Source of the DNA: Bacteroides caccae
GTDB lineage: Bacteria > Bacteroidota > Bacteroidia > Bacteroidales > Bacteroidaceae
DNA length: 64,000 nt
Assembly (NCBI RefSeq): GCF_002222615.2
Contig: NZ_CP022412.2
Span: 1,674,001 to 1,738,000 of the forward strand
Direction of reading: 5' to 3'
Below are positions 52,258 to 64,000 of this stretch, piece by piece; position 1 is the stretch's first letter, and the number at the start of each line of letters is the position of its first letter. Under the pieces are notes generated by a model. It searched no databases. It saw nothing but the letters and a program-made list of their open reading frames with translations, and was not told the DNA's origin. The translations under genes and the position numbers were made by a program.

Positions 52258-52403
52258 TCCGAGTTAGTTTCCTTTGCTTGAAACTAAAGTTTCATCAGTT
52301 AGAAACTATGGTTTCATCGGTAAGAAACTAATGGTTTCAAGTAACTGAAACTGAAGTTTCCAGCGTATGGAACCAGGGTTTCGAGCCGCGAAACCAACAG
52401 TGT
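52258..52403. repeat. Array of seven GAAAC-n4/5-GTTTC palindromes at 22-bp period
   Basis: Four clear units read GAAACTAAAGTTTC (52280), GAAACTATGGTTTC (52302), GAAACTAATGGTTTC (52324) and GAAACTGAAGTTTC (52347); a fifth is GGAACCAGGGTTTC (52369). Degenerate half-sites occur at both edges (GTTTC at 52267-52271, GAAACC at 52390). Successive starts are 22, 22, 22, 23, 22 and 21 bp apart, the single 23 being explained by the extra base in unit three. Spacers are about 8 bp and differ. It lies in the gap 52181-52746 upstream of the macroglobulin gene; the flanks 52181-52257 and 52500-52746 hold no gene. Confidence 0.88.
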
Positions 52404-52444
52404 TAAGGCGTAGTGTCAGTTTTTCATGTTCAATCCAATTCCAG

Positions 52445-52492
52445 GTGACAGCATTATTGCCGTCACTTGCTGCTGTCACTTGTTGCTGTCAC
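52445..52492. repeat. GTGAC/GTCAC inverted repeat with three 13-bp tandem copies
   Basis: Three adjacent 13-mers read TTATTGCCGTCAC (52454), TTGCTGCTGTCAC (52467) and TTGTTGCTGTCAC (52480). The first forms an inverted repeat with GTGACAGCA at 52445-52453. A further GTGACAGGTGACAG occurs about 50 bp downstream. Function is unknown. Confidence 0.75.
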
Positions 52493-52746
52493 ATCTTTAG
52501 TTGCTCATAATCATTTGGTTAGGTCGTGTTTCGTGACAGGTGACAGATATATATCATAAACAATTTGTTAGGAGAGGATTAACGGCGATAACTCTGTTTT
52601 ATGATCACAATCATTGTGGTTGTTATATCTGTTATGATTGTGCAAATCTATTATATTTATTCAAAAAAAGATGATTGTTTAAACTTTATTTCTTTACTTT
52701 GTTATTTATACAGTGAGACTTATAGCGAACTTAAACTAGAAAGATT

Positions 52747-55700
52747 ATGAAAATAAGGCAGATTTGTATGGTGGTGCTGTTATGGTTGGGAGTGATTCCG
52801 GCAGTGCAGGCACAGAGTTTCGACAAATTATGGAAAGAAGTAGAACAGGCAGGAAAAAAGAGTTTGCCTAAAACAGTAATAAAATTGACTGACGAGATTT
52901 ACCGGAAAGGAGAAAAAGAAAAGAATTCCGCCCAGATGCTGAAGGCATATATGTGGAGGATGAAATATCAGGAAATAGTGACTCCCGACAGTTTTTATGT
53001 CGGTCTGACCGGGCTGGAACAATGGGCGAAACAAACAAAACAGCCTATGGACCGTGCTATATTGCACTCATTGATAGCGGGAATCTATGCTGATTATGCA
53101 GCCAATAACCAATGGGAGCTCCGGAGAAGGACGGAAATCGTGGAGGAAGCTCCTTCCGCAGATCTACGCGAATGGACAGCAAATATATTCGTAGAGAAAG
53201 TGCGGACAAATGTGAAAGAGGCTCTGGCGGACTCTGTGCTGCTGCTCAAAACGTCCTCACGCGATTATATTCCTTTTGTGGAATTAGGGGAGACTAGTGA
53301 ATATTATCACCATGATATGTATCATTTGTTGGCTTCCCGTGGCATAGAATCCTTGAACCGGATAGAAAGACTTAGTAGCGGAACATTACCGGGCGATATT
53401 TCTTCGGATCCGGTAAAACAGGATATTATATCTATCTATGGAAATATGATTTCCGCCTATCAGGCAGCCGGTCTGAACGAAGGATACGTGTTGGCACTGC
53501 TCAACTATTTGCAGTGGCGACGCATGGCGGATCAGGCGTTCCGTTCCTTCCAGGCTAAAAACGGGTTGATAGGACTGACGCAAGATCCTTATTTGGCTGC
53601 ATTGAATGAACTGAAAAGCAAATTCAAATCGGAACCGATATGTGCTGAAGTTTATTTGGCGCAAGCTCAGTTTGCAATTGAAAAAGACCAGCCGGTAAGT
53701 GCCTTGAAACTGTGTGACGAGGCAATCGGACTTTATCCGTCTTACCATAGGATTAATGCTTTGAAGAATCTGAGGCAGGAGATTCTATCTTCTTACTTGA
53801 ATGTCAATGTGATCAGCCAGGCTTTTCCCGGCGAAGAAATTAAACTGAGAGCTTCGCATAAGAATCTGGACGGTTTTACGGTACGCCTTTTTAATAAAGC
53901 GAAGAAGTTGGTGAAGGAACAGCATTATTCGGTTCTTCGTCCGGAAGATTATCGGACGCAGGACACGGTGTTCACTTTCAAGTCCCCGGAAGTGGGAGCT
54001 TACGTCATGCGTATTGTTCCTGATATTCGTGCCAAGCGGGATAGTGAAAGTGAGTTTAACGTGACCCGCTTCAAAGTGTTGACGTGCCGTTTGCCGGGGC
54101 AACAGTATGAAGTGGCGGCCTTGGACGCTCAAACCGGGCATCCTGTACCCAACGCAAAGATAATATTGTATAGTAATGACGAAAAAGTGTTGCAGGAGTT
54201 TACGACGGGAGAAGAAGGAAAAGTGGTGTTCCCCTGGAAATCCGAATACAGATATTTGAAAGCTTCGAAAGGCGTGGATACAGCCATGCCGAAACGAAGT
54301 ATTTACGGCGGAAGCTACGGTTATTACGATGATGAGGATGAAGCGACGGAAAGTATGACGTTATTGACCGACCGTTCCTTGTACCGTCCCGGTCAGACAG
54401 TGTATGTGAAAGGTATTGCTTATATGCAGAAATCGGATACAGCCAATGTGCTTCCCGGTAAAGATTATACTGTAACTTTGTTGGACACAAATAATCAGGA
54501 AGTGGGGCGTAAGTCGGTACGTACCAATGAATTCGGTTCGTTTACCACCGATTTCGCATTACCTTCGGCCTGTCTGAACGGAATGTTTTCTTTGACGGCG
54601 GGAGAAAGTAGAACGAATATCCGTGTGGAGGATTATAAACGTCCGACATTCGATATTACGTTTGAAAAGCAAACGGAAAGTTACCGACTCGGAGATGAAG
54701 TGCAGGTAAAAGGCAAGATACAGTCTTATAGCGGTGTGATGCTTCAGGACCTTCCGGTAAAGTATACGGTGAAGCGTTCTGTTCGCAGTTTCTGGAGGAT
54801 TTCGGAGGCTGTACAGATTGCTTCGGGTGAAGTGACTGCCAACGGGAACGGAGAATTTACGATCCCGGTTCGCCTGGAAGAAAGTGCAGATTATAAGAAT
54901 AATGATAAAATATATTATCGTTATTCTGTTGAAGCGACTGTTATCAATGCGGCAGGTGAAACACAGTCGTCTACGGAGATGATTTCGGCAGGACAGCGTT
55001 CATTGATTTTGCAGACGGAGTTGAAAGAAAAGATTTGCAAGGATAGGCCGTTCAACATTGTGTTTGAAGCACAGAATCTGAACGGACAGCCTGTGGAAGT
55101 GAAAGGTACATACTCTTTATATCCGGCGAAAGATAAGGACTACAAGCAACTGGGCGAGAAACCGGTTGCAACCGGAACGTTTACTTCTAATAAGGAAATG
55201 ACCTTCAATTGGGGGAAATTTTCTTCCGGGCCGTATGTGCTGAAGGCAACGGTGAAAGATAACCAGGGAAAAGAAGTGACGGCGGAAGCAAATACGATTC
55301 TTTTCTCTTCTGACGACAAACGTCCGCCTGTTCAGTCCGCCGTGTGGTTCTATGCAGAGAATACGGAATTTGACACTGCTCATCCGGCGGTATTCTATTT
55401 CGGAACTTCGGAAAAGGATACCTATATAATGATGAATGTATTTTGCGGTGATAAACTGCTGGAAAGCAAGGCACTGAATCTGTCCGATACGATTGTTCGT
55501 TTTCAATATCCGTATCAGGAAAGTTACGGTAACGGTATCTTCGTGAACTTCTGTATGGTGAGGGACGGACAGGTTTATCAGGAACGGGTTCAGGCGAGAA
55601 AACGTTTGCCGGACAAGACATTGGTGATGAAGTGGGACGTATTCCGTGATAAATTGCGTCCCGGACAGAAAGAGGAATGGAAACTGACAATCAAGACACC

Positions 55701-58485
55701 GCAGGGACAGGCTGCTCATGCCGAAATGTTGGCGACGATGTATGATGCCTCACTTGATAAAATCTGGAACCGCCGGCAGGATTTCCGGGTTTACTACCAG
55801 CAACTGCTTCCTTATTCCGATTGGATGAACGGATATGTTGGAAATAACTCCTACAATTATTGGTGGGATCGTAAGTCTCTCAAAGTACCTGCAATGTTGT
55901 ATGACAGATTCGCTATGCAGCCTGATATAAGAAATGTATATGCGATGTCAGAATCCATAGCTGATGGAGTAGTGGTCAGAGGATATGCAGTGCAAAAGAA
56001 AATGTCGGTGACAGGCAGCGTTGTAAGCCGGAGCAATGCGGTGAGATATCCATCGGCGCTAGTTTCCGAAGATGCTGCGGATACAATGTTTGAATCGGAG
56101 TTAGTGCCAATGGCAGCAGGAAAGGCCGATGCCGCTTCCGGAGAAGAAGCGCTTCCTGAAGCTCCTGCCGGCTTGCGTACAAATCTTGCCGAGACTGCTT
56201 TCTTCTATCCCCAACTCCGTACCAATGAGCAGGGAGAGGTTTCTTTCTCTTTCACTATGCCCGAAAGTCTGACACGTTGGAATTTCCGTGGATATGCTCA
56301 CACCAAGGGAATGTTAATGGGAACGCTGGACGGAGAAGCTACTACCAGTAAAGAATTTATGCTGACCCCGAATCTGCCACGTTTCGTGCGTGTGGGCGAT
56401 AAGACCTCTATTGCTGCCTCTGTCTCTAACATGACTGGCAAGCCGCAAGCAGGAACAGTAAGTATGATTCTTTTCGATCCGGTGACGGAGAAGGTTGTCG
56501 ACACACAGAAACAGAAGTTCTCCGTTGAGGCAGGCAAGACAATTGGCGTGAACTTCATGTTTACCGTCAGTGATAAATACGAGGTACTGGGTTGTCGGAT
56601 GATAGCCGATAGCGGCACATTTAGCGACGGAGAGCAACAATTGGTTCCGGTACTCAGCAACAAGGAACATTTGGTAGAGACACTGCCCATGCCTATACGT
56701 GGAGAAGAAACTCGCACCTTCTCGCTCGACAGTTTGTTCAACCGGCATAGTAAAACGGCAACAGACCGTAAACTGACGATTGAATTTACCGGAAATCCTG
56801 CTTGGTATGTTATTCAGGCATTGCCTTCTTTGAGCCTTCCGGTCAATAATAACGCTATTTCATGGGCTACCGCCTACTATGCGAATACATTGGCTTCGTA
56901 TATAATGAACAGTCAGCCACGCATCAAGGCTGTGTTTGATAGCTGGAGACTTCAGGGCGGTACGAAGGAAACCTTCTTGAGCAACTTGCAAAAGAATCAG
57001 GAAGTGAAGAATATTCTGTTGTCCGAATCTCCGTGGGTACTCGAAGCACAGACTGAAGAACAGCAGAAAGAGCGTATCGCTACACTGTTCGACTTGAATA
57101 ATATCCGTAACAATAATATCGCTGCACTGACCAGATTGCAGGAATTGCAAAATTCCAACGGTGCCTGGTCATGGTATAAAGGAATGAACGGCAGCGGTTA
57201 TGTCACGGCCTATATTGCCGAATTGAATGCCCGCCTTGCTCTGCTGACCGGTGAGAAGTTGGACGGACCAGCACTTGCTTTACAGGAAAAGGCGTTGACT
57301 TATCTTCACCAATCAGCTTTGGAAGAATACAAAAATATTCTTAAAGCACAGAAAGAAGGAGTGAAGTTCACAGGAGTGTCGGGCTCTATCCTGCAATATC
57401 TGTATATTGTCGCTATTTCCGGCGGACAGGTTCCTGCTGCCAATAAAGCTGCGTATGCTTATTATCTTTCTAAAGTGAAAGAGTTGCTTCCGGCAGCTTC
57501 AATGAATACGAAGGCGATTGCTGCTATCGTGCTCGATAAAGCCGGACAAAAGAAAGAAGCGCAGGAATTTGTTGCTTCTCTGAAAGAACATCTGACAAAG
57601 ACGGACGAACAGGGGATGTTCTTCGCTTTCAACGAGAATCCTTATGCGTGGGGAGGAATGAGGATGCAGGCTCATGTAGACGTTATGGAAGCTTTGGAAT
57701 TGATCGGCGGAAACAGCGAAACGGTGGAAGAAATGAAACTCTGGCTGTTGAAACAGAAGCAGACGCAACAATGGGATTCCCCTGTAACTACGGCAGATGC
57801 GGTGTATGCACTGTTGATGAAAGGTACTAATTTGCTTGACAATCAGGGCGATGTACGGATTGTGATTGCCAATGAAGTACTGGAAACGGTGAGTCCGAGC
57901 AAGACTACGGTGCCGGGACTGGGATATATCAAACGTTCGTTTACACAGAAGAATGTCATGGATGCCCGCAAGATTGAAGTGGAAAAGAGAAATCCGGGGA
58001 TTGCCTGGGGAGCTGTTTATGCAGAATATGAATCGCCGATCAAGGGTGTGAAGCAACAGGGAGGTGAGTTAAATGTACAGAAACAATTATATGTGGAACG
58101 TACGGTGAATGATACCCCTCAGCTGCAACCGGTCACGGCAAAGACGGTGCTTCAGGTAGGTGATAAGGTTGTTTCCCGTTTGAGTATCCGTGTAGACCGT
58201 GCAATGGACTTTGTACAGTTGAAAGATCAGCGTGGCGCTTGTTTCGAGCCGATCGGCAGTGTCTCCGGTTATCGCTGGAATAACGGAATCGGCTATTATG
58301 TGGACATTAAAGATGCTTCTACCAATTTCTTCTTCGATCACTTGGGGAAGGGAGTTTATGTACTGGAATATAGTTACCGTGTCAGTCGTGCGGGAACTTA
58401 CGAAACGGGGCTGGCAACCATGCAATGTGCCTATGCGCCGGAATATGCTTCTCATTCGGCTTCAATGACGGTAGAAGTGAAATAA
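52747..58485 (+). CDS. Bacterial alpha-2-macroglobulin family protein without thioester, 1912 aa
   Basis: This very large secreted protein has a signal peptide ending at residue 23 (PAVQAQ) and no lipobox. Residues about 25-330 form a helical TPR-like region particular to Bacteroidetes members. Then come macroglobulin domains, including MG2 (TDRSLYRPGQTVYVKGIAYM, near 540) and the A2M core (TAFFYPQLRTNEQGEVSFSF, ESLTRWNFRGYAH, near 1150-1180), a terpenoid-cyclase-like toroid (1340-1600) and a C-terminal receptor-like domain. The CxEQ thioester expected at the start of the toroid is absent: about residue 1359 the sequence is LPSLSLPVNNNAISWATAYY. Protease trapping by covalent bond is therefore unlikely. 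No penicillin-binding protein 1C partner is adjacent. Confidence 0.92.
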   Translation: MKIRQICMVVLLWLGVIPAVQAQSFDKLWKEVEQAGKKSLPKTVIKLTDEIYRKGEKEKNSAQMLKAYMWRMKYQEIVTPDSFYVGLTGLEQWAKQTKQPMDRAILHSLIAGIYADYAANNQWELRRRTEIVEEAPSADLREWTANIFVEKVRTNVKEALADSVLLLKTSSRDYIPFVELGETSEYYHHDMYHLLASRGIESLNRIERLSSGTLPGDISSDPVKQDIISIYGNMISAYQAAGLNEGYVLALLNYLQWRRMADQAFRSFQAKNGLIGLTQDPYLAALNELKSKFKSEPICAEVYLAQAQFAIEKDQPVSALKLCDEAIGLYPSYHRINALKNLRQEILSSYLNVNVISQAFPGEEIKLRASHKNLDGFTVRLFNKAKKLVKEQHYSVLRPEDYRTQDTVFTFKSPEVGAYVMRIVPDIRAKRDSESEFNVTRFKVLTCRLPGQQYEVAALDAQTGHPVPNAKIILYSNDEKVLQEFTTGEEGKVVFPWKSEYRYLKASKGVDTAMPKRSIYGGSYGYYDDEDEATESMTLLTDRSLYRPGQTVYVKGIAYMQKSDTANVLPGKDYTVTLLDTNNQEVGRKSVRTNEFGSFTTDFALPSACLNGMFSLTAGESRTNIRVEDYKRPTFDITFEKQTESYRLGDEVQVKGKIQSYSGVMLQDLPVKYTVKRSVRSFWRISEAVQIASGEVTANGNGEFTIPVRLEESADYKNNDKIYYRYSVEATVINAAGETQSSTEMISAGQRSLILQTELKEKICKDRPFNIVFEAQNLNGQPVEVKGTYSLYPAKDKDYKQLGEKPVATGTFTSNKEMTFNWGKFSSGPYVLKATVKDNQGKEVTAEANTILFSSDDKRPPVQSAVWFYAENTEFDTAHPAVFYFGTSEKDTYIMMNVFCGDKLLESKALNLSDTIVRFQYPYQESYGNGIFVNFCMVRDGQVYQERVQARKRLPDKTLVMKWDVFRDKLRPGQKEEWKLTIKTPQGQAAHAEMLATMYDASLDKIWNRRQDFRVYYQQLLPYSDWMNGYVGNNSYNYWWDRKSLKVPAMLYDRFAMQPDIRNVYAMSESIADGVVVRGYAVQKKMSVTGSVVSRSNAVRYPSALVSEDAADTMFESELVPMAAGKADAASGEEALPEAPAGLRTNLAETAFFYPQLRTNEQGEVSFSFTMPESLTRWNFRGYAHTKGMLMGTLDGEATTSKEFMLTPNLPRFVRVGDKTSIAASVSNMTGKPQAGTVSMILFDPVTEKVVDTQKQKFSVEAGKTIGVNFMFTVSDKYEVLGCRMIADSGTFSDGEQQLVPVLSNKEHLVETLPMPIRGEETRTFSLDSLFNRHSKTATDRKLTIEFTGNPAWYVIQALPSLSLPVNNNAISWATAYYANTLASYIMNSQPRIKAVFDSWRLQGGTKETFLSNLQKNQEVKNILLSESPWVLEAQTEEQQKERIATLFDLNNIRNNNIAALTRLQELQNSNGAWSWYKGMNGSGYVTAYIAELNARLALLTGEKLDGPALALQEKALTYLHQSALEEYKNILKAQKEGVKFTGVSGSILQYLYIVAISGGQVPAANKAAYAYYLSKVKELLPAASMNTKAIAAIVLDKAGQKKEAQEFVASLKEHLTKTDEQGMFFAFNENPYAWGGMRMQAHVDVMEALELIGGNSETVEEMKLWLLKQKQTQQWDSPVTTADAVYALLMKGTNLLDNQGDVRIVIANEVLETVSPSKTTVPGLGYIKRSFTQKNVMDARKIEVEKRNPGIAWGAVYAEYESPIKGVKQQGGELNVQKQLYVERTVNDTPQLQPVTAKTVLQVGDKVVSRLSIRVDRAMDFVQLKDQRGACFEPIGSVSGYRWNNGIGYYVDIKDASTNFFFDHLGKGVYVLEYSYRVSRAGTYETGLATMQCAYAPEYASHSASMTVEVK

Positions 58486-58490
58486 TTAAC

Positions 58491-58527
58491 TTATTAACGG
58501 TGAACGGTAAACGTTCACCGTTAATAA
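58491..58527. terminator. Hairpin after the macroglobulin gene
   Basis: TTATTAACGGTGAACG and CGTTCACCGTTAATAA form a 16-bp perfect stem with a 5-nt loop, starting 5 nt after the stop. No T run follows (TCCTTTC), so it may act as an mRNA 3'-end stabiliser as much as a terminator. Confidence 0.65.
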
Positions 58528-58563
58528 TCCTTTCAATACGTTTCATATCTCATCTAAAACTCC

Positions 58564-58571
58564 TACATTTG
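58564..58571 (+). promoter_or_regulatory. Putative -7 box of the DUF1573-meaB genes
   Basis: TACATTTG on the plus strand, 23 nt before the start at 58595, followed by TACACC. A GTTTC 20-21 nt upstream is a near-match to -33 TTTG. Confidence 0.55.
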
Positions 58572-58594
58572 TACACCAAAATAAAATATATCAC

Positions 58595-59662
58595 ATGAAA
58601 CGTAATTTACTATCTATATTTTTTCTGCTTATTGTCACTTTGGCAGCTGTCGCCCAACCTCGTATTTCTTCTAATAAGGAGACGCACAACTTCGGACAAA
58701 TAGAATGGAAACGTCCGGTGACAGTGGAGTATACCATTACCAATACCGGAAATCAGCCTTTGGTGCTGACCAACGTCACCACTTCTTGTGCCTGTGCCGT
58801 GGCCGACTGGACAAAAGAACCGATTGCTCCCGGAGCGAAAGGTATTGTAAAGGCTTCATTTGATGCCAAAGCATTGGGACGTTTCGAGAAGTCGGTCGGT
58901 ATTTATAGCAATGCTACTCCGAGTCTGGTTTATCTGAAGTTTACGGGTGAAGTGGTGCAGGAAATAAAGGATTATACGAAGACTCATCCTTTCGCTATCG
59001 GTAATATCCGTATCGACCGGGATGAATTTGCCTTCCCCGATGTATATCGCGGACAGCAACCAACTATGACGTTCAGCATTGCCAACCTTTCCGACCGTCC
59101 TTATGAACCGGTACTGATGCATCTTCCTCCTTACCTGAAAATGGAGGCGGAACCTAAAGTGCTGCTCAAAGGAAAGAAAGGAACTGTCAAACTGACGCTG
59201 GACGCCAGCCAACTGAATGATTACGGATTGACACAGACTTCCGTCTATCTCTCCCGTTTTGCCGGTGATAAGGTCAGTGAGGATAATGAAATTCCCGTTT
59301 CGGCTATTCTACTTCCCGATTTCTCGCGGATGACGGCGAAAGATTCGTTGGACGCACCGGCTATCCGTATCTCGGAAACAAATATAGACCTCAGTGTACC
59401 ATTGATAAAGAAAAAGAAAGCCAGCTACAATATCTTGATTGCTAATGCCGGAAAGACTCCGTTAGTAATCAGTAAGTTGCAGGTGTTTAATTCTTCTGTG
59501 GGCGTTAGTCTGAAAAAGACCGTGCTGCCGCCGGACGGAATGACGAAGCTGAAAGTAACGATTCGTAAGCGTGACGTCGGTAATAAGAAGCATCATTTAC
59601 GCATTCTTATGATTACAAACGACCCGTTGAATCCCAAAGTTGAAATCAATATCAAACGCTAA
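58595..59662 (+). CDS. DUF1573 family secreted protein, 355 aa
   Basis: A signal peptide (LSIFFLLIVTLAAVAQ) is followed by a DUF1573 immunoglobulin-like domain (HNFGQIEWKRPVTVEYTITN, with the VTTSCACAVADW Cys pair) at about 28-125, then two more Ig-like segments (FPDVYRGQQPTMTFSIANLS and KKKASYNILIANAGKTPLVI). Such HYDIN/ASPM-like repeats probably serve binding or assembly in the periplasm; function is unknown. It starts 109 bp after the macroglobulin gene and ends 5 bp before meaB, so it is co-transcribed with meaB although the roles look unrelated. Confidence 0.9.
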   Translation: MKRNLLSIFFLLIVTLAAVAQPRISSNKETHNFGQIEWKRPVTVEYTITNTGNQPLVLTNVTTSCACAVADWTKEPIAPGAKGIVKASFDAKALGRFEKSVGIYSNATPSLVYLKFTGEVVQEIKDYTKTHPFAIGNIRIDRDEFAFPDVYRGQQPTMTFSIANLSDRPYEPVLMHLPPYLKMEAEPKVLLKGKKGTVKLTLDASQLNDYGLTQTSVYLSRFAGDKVSEDNEIPVSAILLPDFSRMTAKDSLDAPAIRISETNIDLSVPLIKKKKASYNILIANAGKTPLVISKLQVFNSSVGVSLKKTVLPPDGMTKLKVTIRKRDVGNKKHHLRILMITNDPLNPKVEINIKR

Positions 59663-59667
59663 ATTCT

Positions 59668-60774
59668 ATGGCTATGGAACATCCTGAAAATAGTGGAGAA
59701 TACAAAGGGCTTGCTGTCAACAAAGGCATCGAGCAGCCTTCGTCTGTAAATCCTTACCTGAAACGTAAGCCGAAAAAACGTCAGCTTTCGGTGGCGGAGT
59801 TTGTTGAGGGGATTGTGAAAGGCGACATTACTATTTTGAGCCAGGCTGTGACATTAGTGGAAAGTGTGAAACCGGAACATCAGGCCGTAGCACAAGAGGT
59901 GATAGAGAAATGCCTGCCTCATTCCGGAAATTCTGTCCGTATAGGTATCAGCGGAGTTCCCGGCGCGGGAAAGAGTACTTCGATAGATGTATTCGGTTTG
60001 CACGTGCTTGAAAAAGGAGGAAAGCTGGCTGTGTTGGCTATCGACCCCAGTAGCGAACGTAGTAAAGGCAGTATCTTAGGAGATAAGACGCGTATGGAAC
60101 AGCTTTCCGTACATCCGAAATCATTTATCCGCCCTAGCCCCTCGGCAGGTTCGTTGGGAGGAGTGGCACGCAAAACGCGTGAGACGATTGTACTCTGCGA
60201 GGCTGCCGGATTCGATAAGATTTTTGTGGAAACCGTCGGGGTGGGACAGAGTGAAACGGCTGTTCATTCTATGGTAGATTTCTTCCTGCTGATTCAGTTG
60301 GCAGGTACAGGAGACGAGTTGCAAGGCATTAAGCGCGGTATTATGGAAATGGCCGATGGCATTGTGATCAACAAGGCCGACGGGGATAATCTGGAACGTG
60401 CAAAACTTGCTGCTACTCAATTTCGTAACGCTTTGCATCTTTTCCCTGCTCCCGAATCGGGATGGACTCCCCAAGTGTTGACCTATTCCGGTTTTTATAA
60501 TATCGGAGTGAAGGAGATATGGGATATGATTTATGAATATATTGACTTTGTGAAGACCAACGGTTATTTTGAATATCGTCGTAACGAGCAAAGTAAATAC
60601 TGGATGTATGAAACGATCAACGAACAACTTCGTGACAGTTTCTATCATAATCCGAAGATTGAAGCCATGCTTCTGGAAAAGGAACAGCAAGTGTTGCAAG
60701 GAAATCTGACATCATTTATAGCCGCAAAGAGCCTACTCGATACTTATTTCGCAGACCTGAAACGGGACGACTAG
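59668..60774 (+). CDS. meaB: MeaB/ArgK-family GTPase, methylmalonyl-CoA mutase chaperone
   Basis: This G3E P-loop GTPase protects and reloads adenosylcobalamin on methylmalonyl-CoA mutase, used by Bacteroides to make propionate from succinate. Over 368 aa the motifs are Walker A GVPGAGKSTSIDVFG (about residues 95-109), IDPSSERSKGSILGDKTRM, VETVGVGQSE (switch II) and NKADGDN (NKxD). The C-terminal dimerisation part is present. The mutase genes are not in the window. Confidence 0.95.
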   Translation: MAMEHPENSGEYKGLAVNKGIEQPSSVNPYLKRKPKKRQLSVAEFVEGIVKGDITILSQAVTLVESVKPEHQAVAQEVIEKCLPHSGNSVRIGISGVPGAGKSTSIDVFGLHVLEKGGKLAVLAIDPSSERSKGSILGDKTRMEQLSVHPKSFIRPSPSAGSLGGVARKTRETIVLCEAAGFDKIFVETVGVGQSETAVHSMVDFFLLIQLAGTGDELQGIKRGIMEMADGIVINKADGDNLERAKLAATQFRNALHLFPAPESGWTPQVLTYSGFYNIGVKEIWDMIYEYIDFVKTNGYFEYRRNEQSKYWMYETINEQLRDSFYHNPKIEAMLLEKEQQVLQGNLTSFIAAKSLLDTYFADLKRDD

Positions 60775-60799
60775 AAAAAGAACGTTAAAAAGCGGATGA

Positions 60800-64000
<3,201 letters not shown>

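Overview
The window is chromosomal DNA from a gut Bacteroides, most likely of the B. thetaiotaomicron/ovatus group (species is inference). The sequence shows a SusC/SusD pair with three GH92 mannosidases and an ECF sigma/anti-sigma pair, the Bacteroidetes promoter signature (-33 TTTG, about 20 nt, -7 TAnnTTTG) ahead of many genes, few Shine-Dalgarno sites, and Bacteroidetes-typical families (DUF3822, DUF5683, DUF6078, NigD-like, DUF1573, OMP beta-barrel proteins).

Layout. 1-1250: AT-rich stretch with the end of one gene and an orphan membrane-anchored protein, bounded by a tRNA-Pro; it may be the edge of an integrated element. 1860-12475: AraC regulator, aroB, a small membrane protein, a TonB-type outer-membrane barrel, cardiolipin synthase, an rsmD/DUF3822/hypothetical operon and a RecD-like helicase. 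12615-27145: a polysaccharide utilization locus on the minus strand. Read in transcription order it is GH92, ECF sigma, FecR anti-sigma, GH92, GH92, DUF6078, SusC with an STN signalling domain, SusD. The last GH92 carries at exact numbering the residues I recall for the structurally characterised alpha-1,2-mannosidase BT3990 (W88, E533, H584/E585, D642/D644), so the locus probably handles high-mannose N-glycan or mannan fragments. SusC/D would bind and import the glycan, STN and FecR would signal to the sigma factor, and the GH92 enzymes would trim it. No endo-glycosidase is in the window.

27461-51639 is mostly housekeeping: alaS, an M23 peptidase, a MerR regulator, rel (ppGpp), a cluster of MltD-like transglycosylase/DUF5683/parB/parA, surE-lpxB, a NigD-like lipoprotein, rsfS-ftsH-cdsA, tRNA-Gln, a DUF349 protein, mgtE, rsmA, a flippase-like membrane protein and pepD. 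51640-52746 is a long gap that is not empty: a compact transcription unit with two related mini-proteins (32 and 29 aa, shared RKI and WGY motifs) ending in a strong terminator, followed by an array of seven GAAAC...GTTTC palindromes. 52747-64000: a very large alpha-2-macroglobulin without a thioester, a DUF1573 protein, the MeaB GTPase, and the first 1,035 codons of a GH2 beta-galactosidase that runs off the window.

The most unusual signals are the twin mini-protein unit and two intergenic arrays of near-palindromes, unrelated in sequence but both repeating every 22 bp: one upstream of susC (17934-18037), one upstream of the macroglobulin gene (52258-52403).
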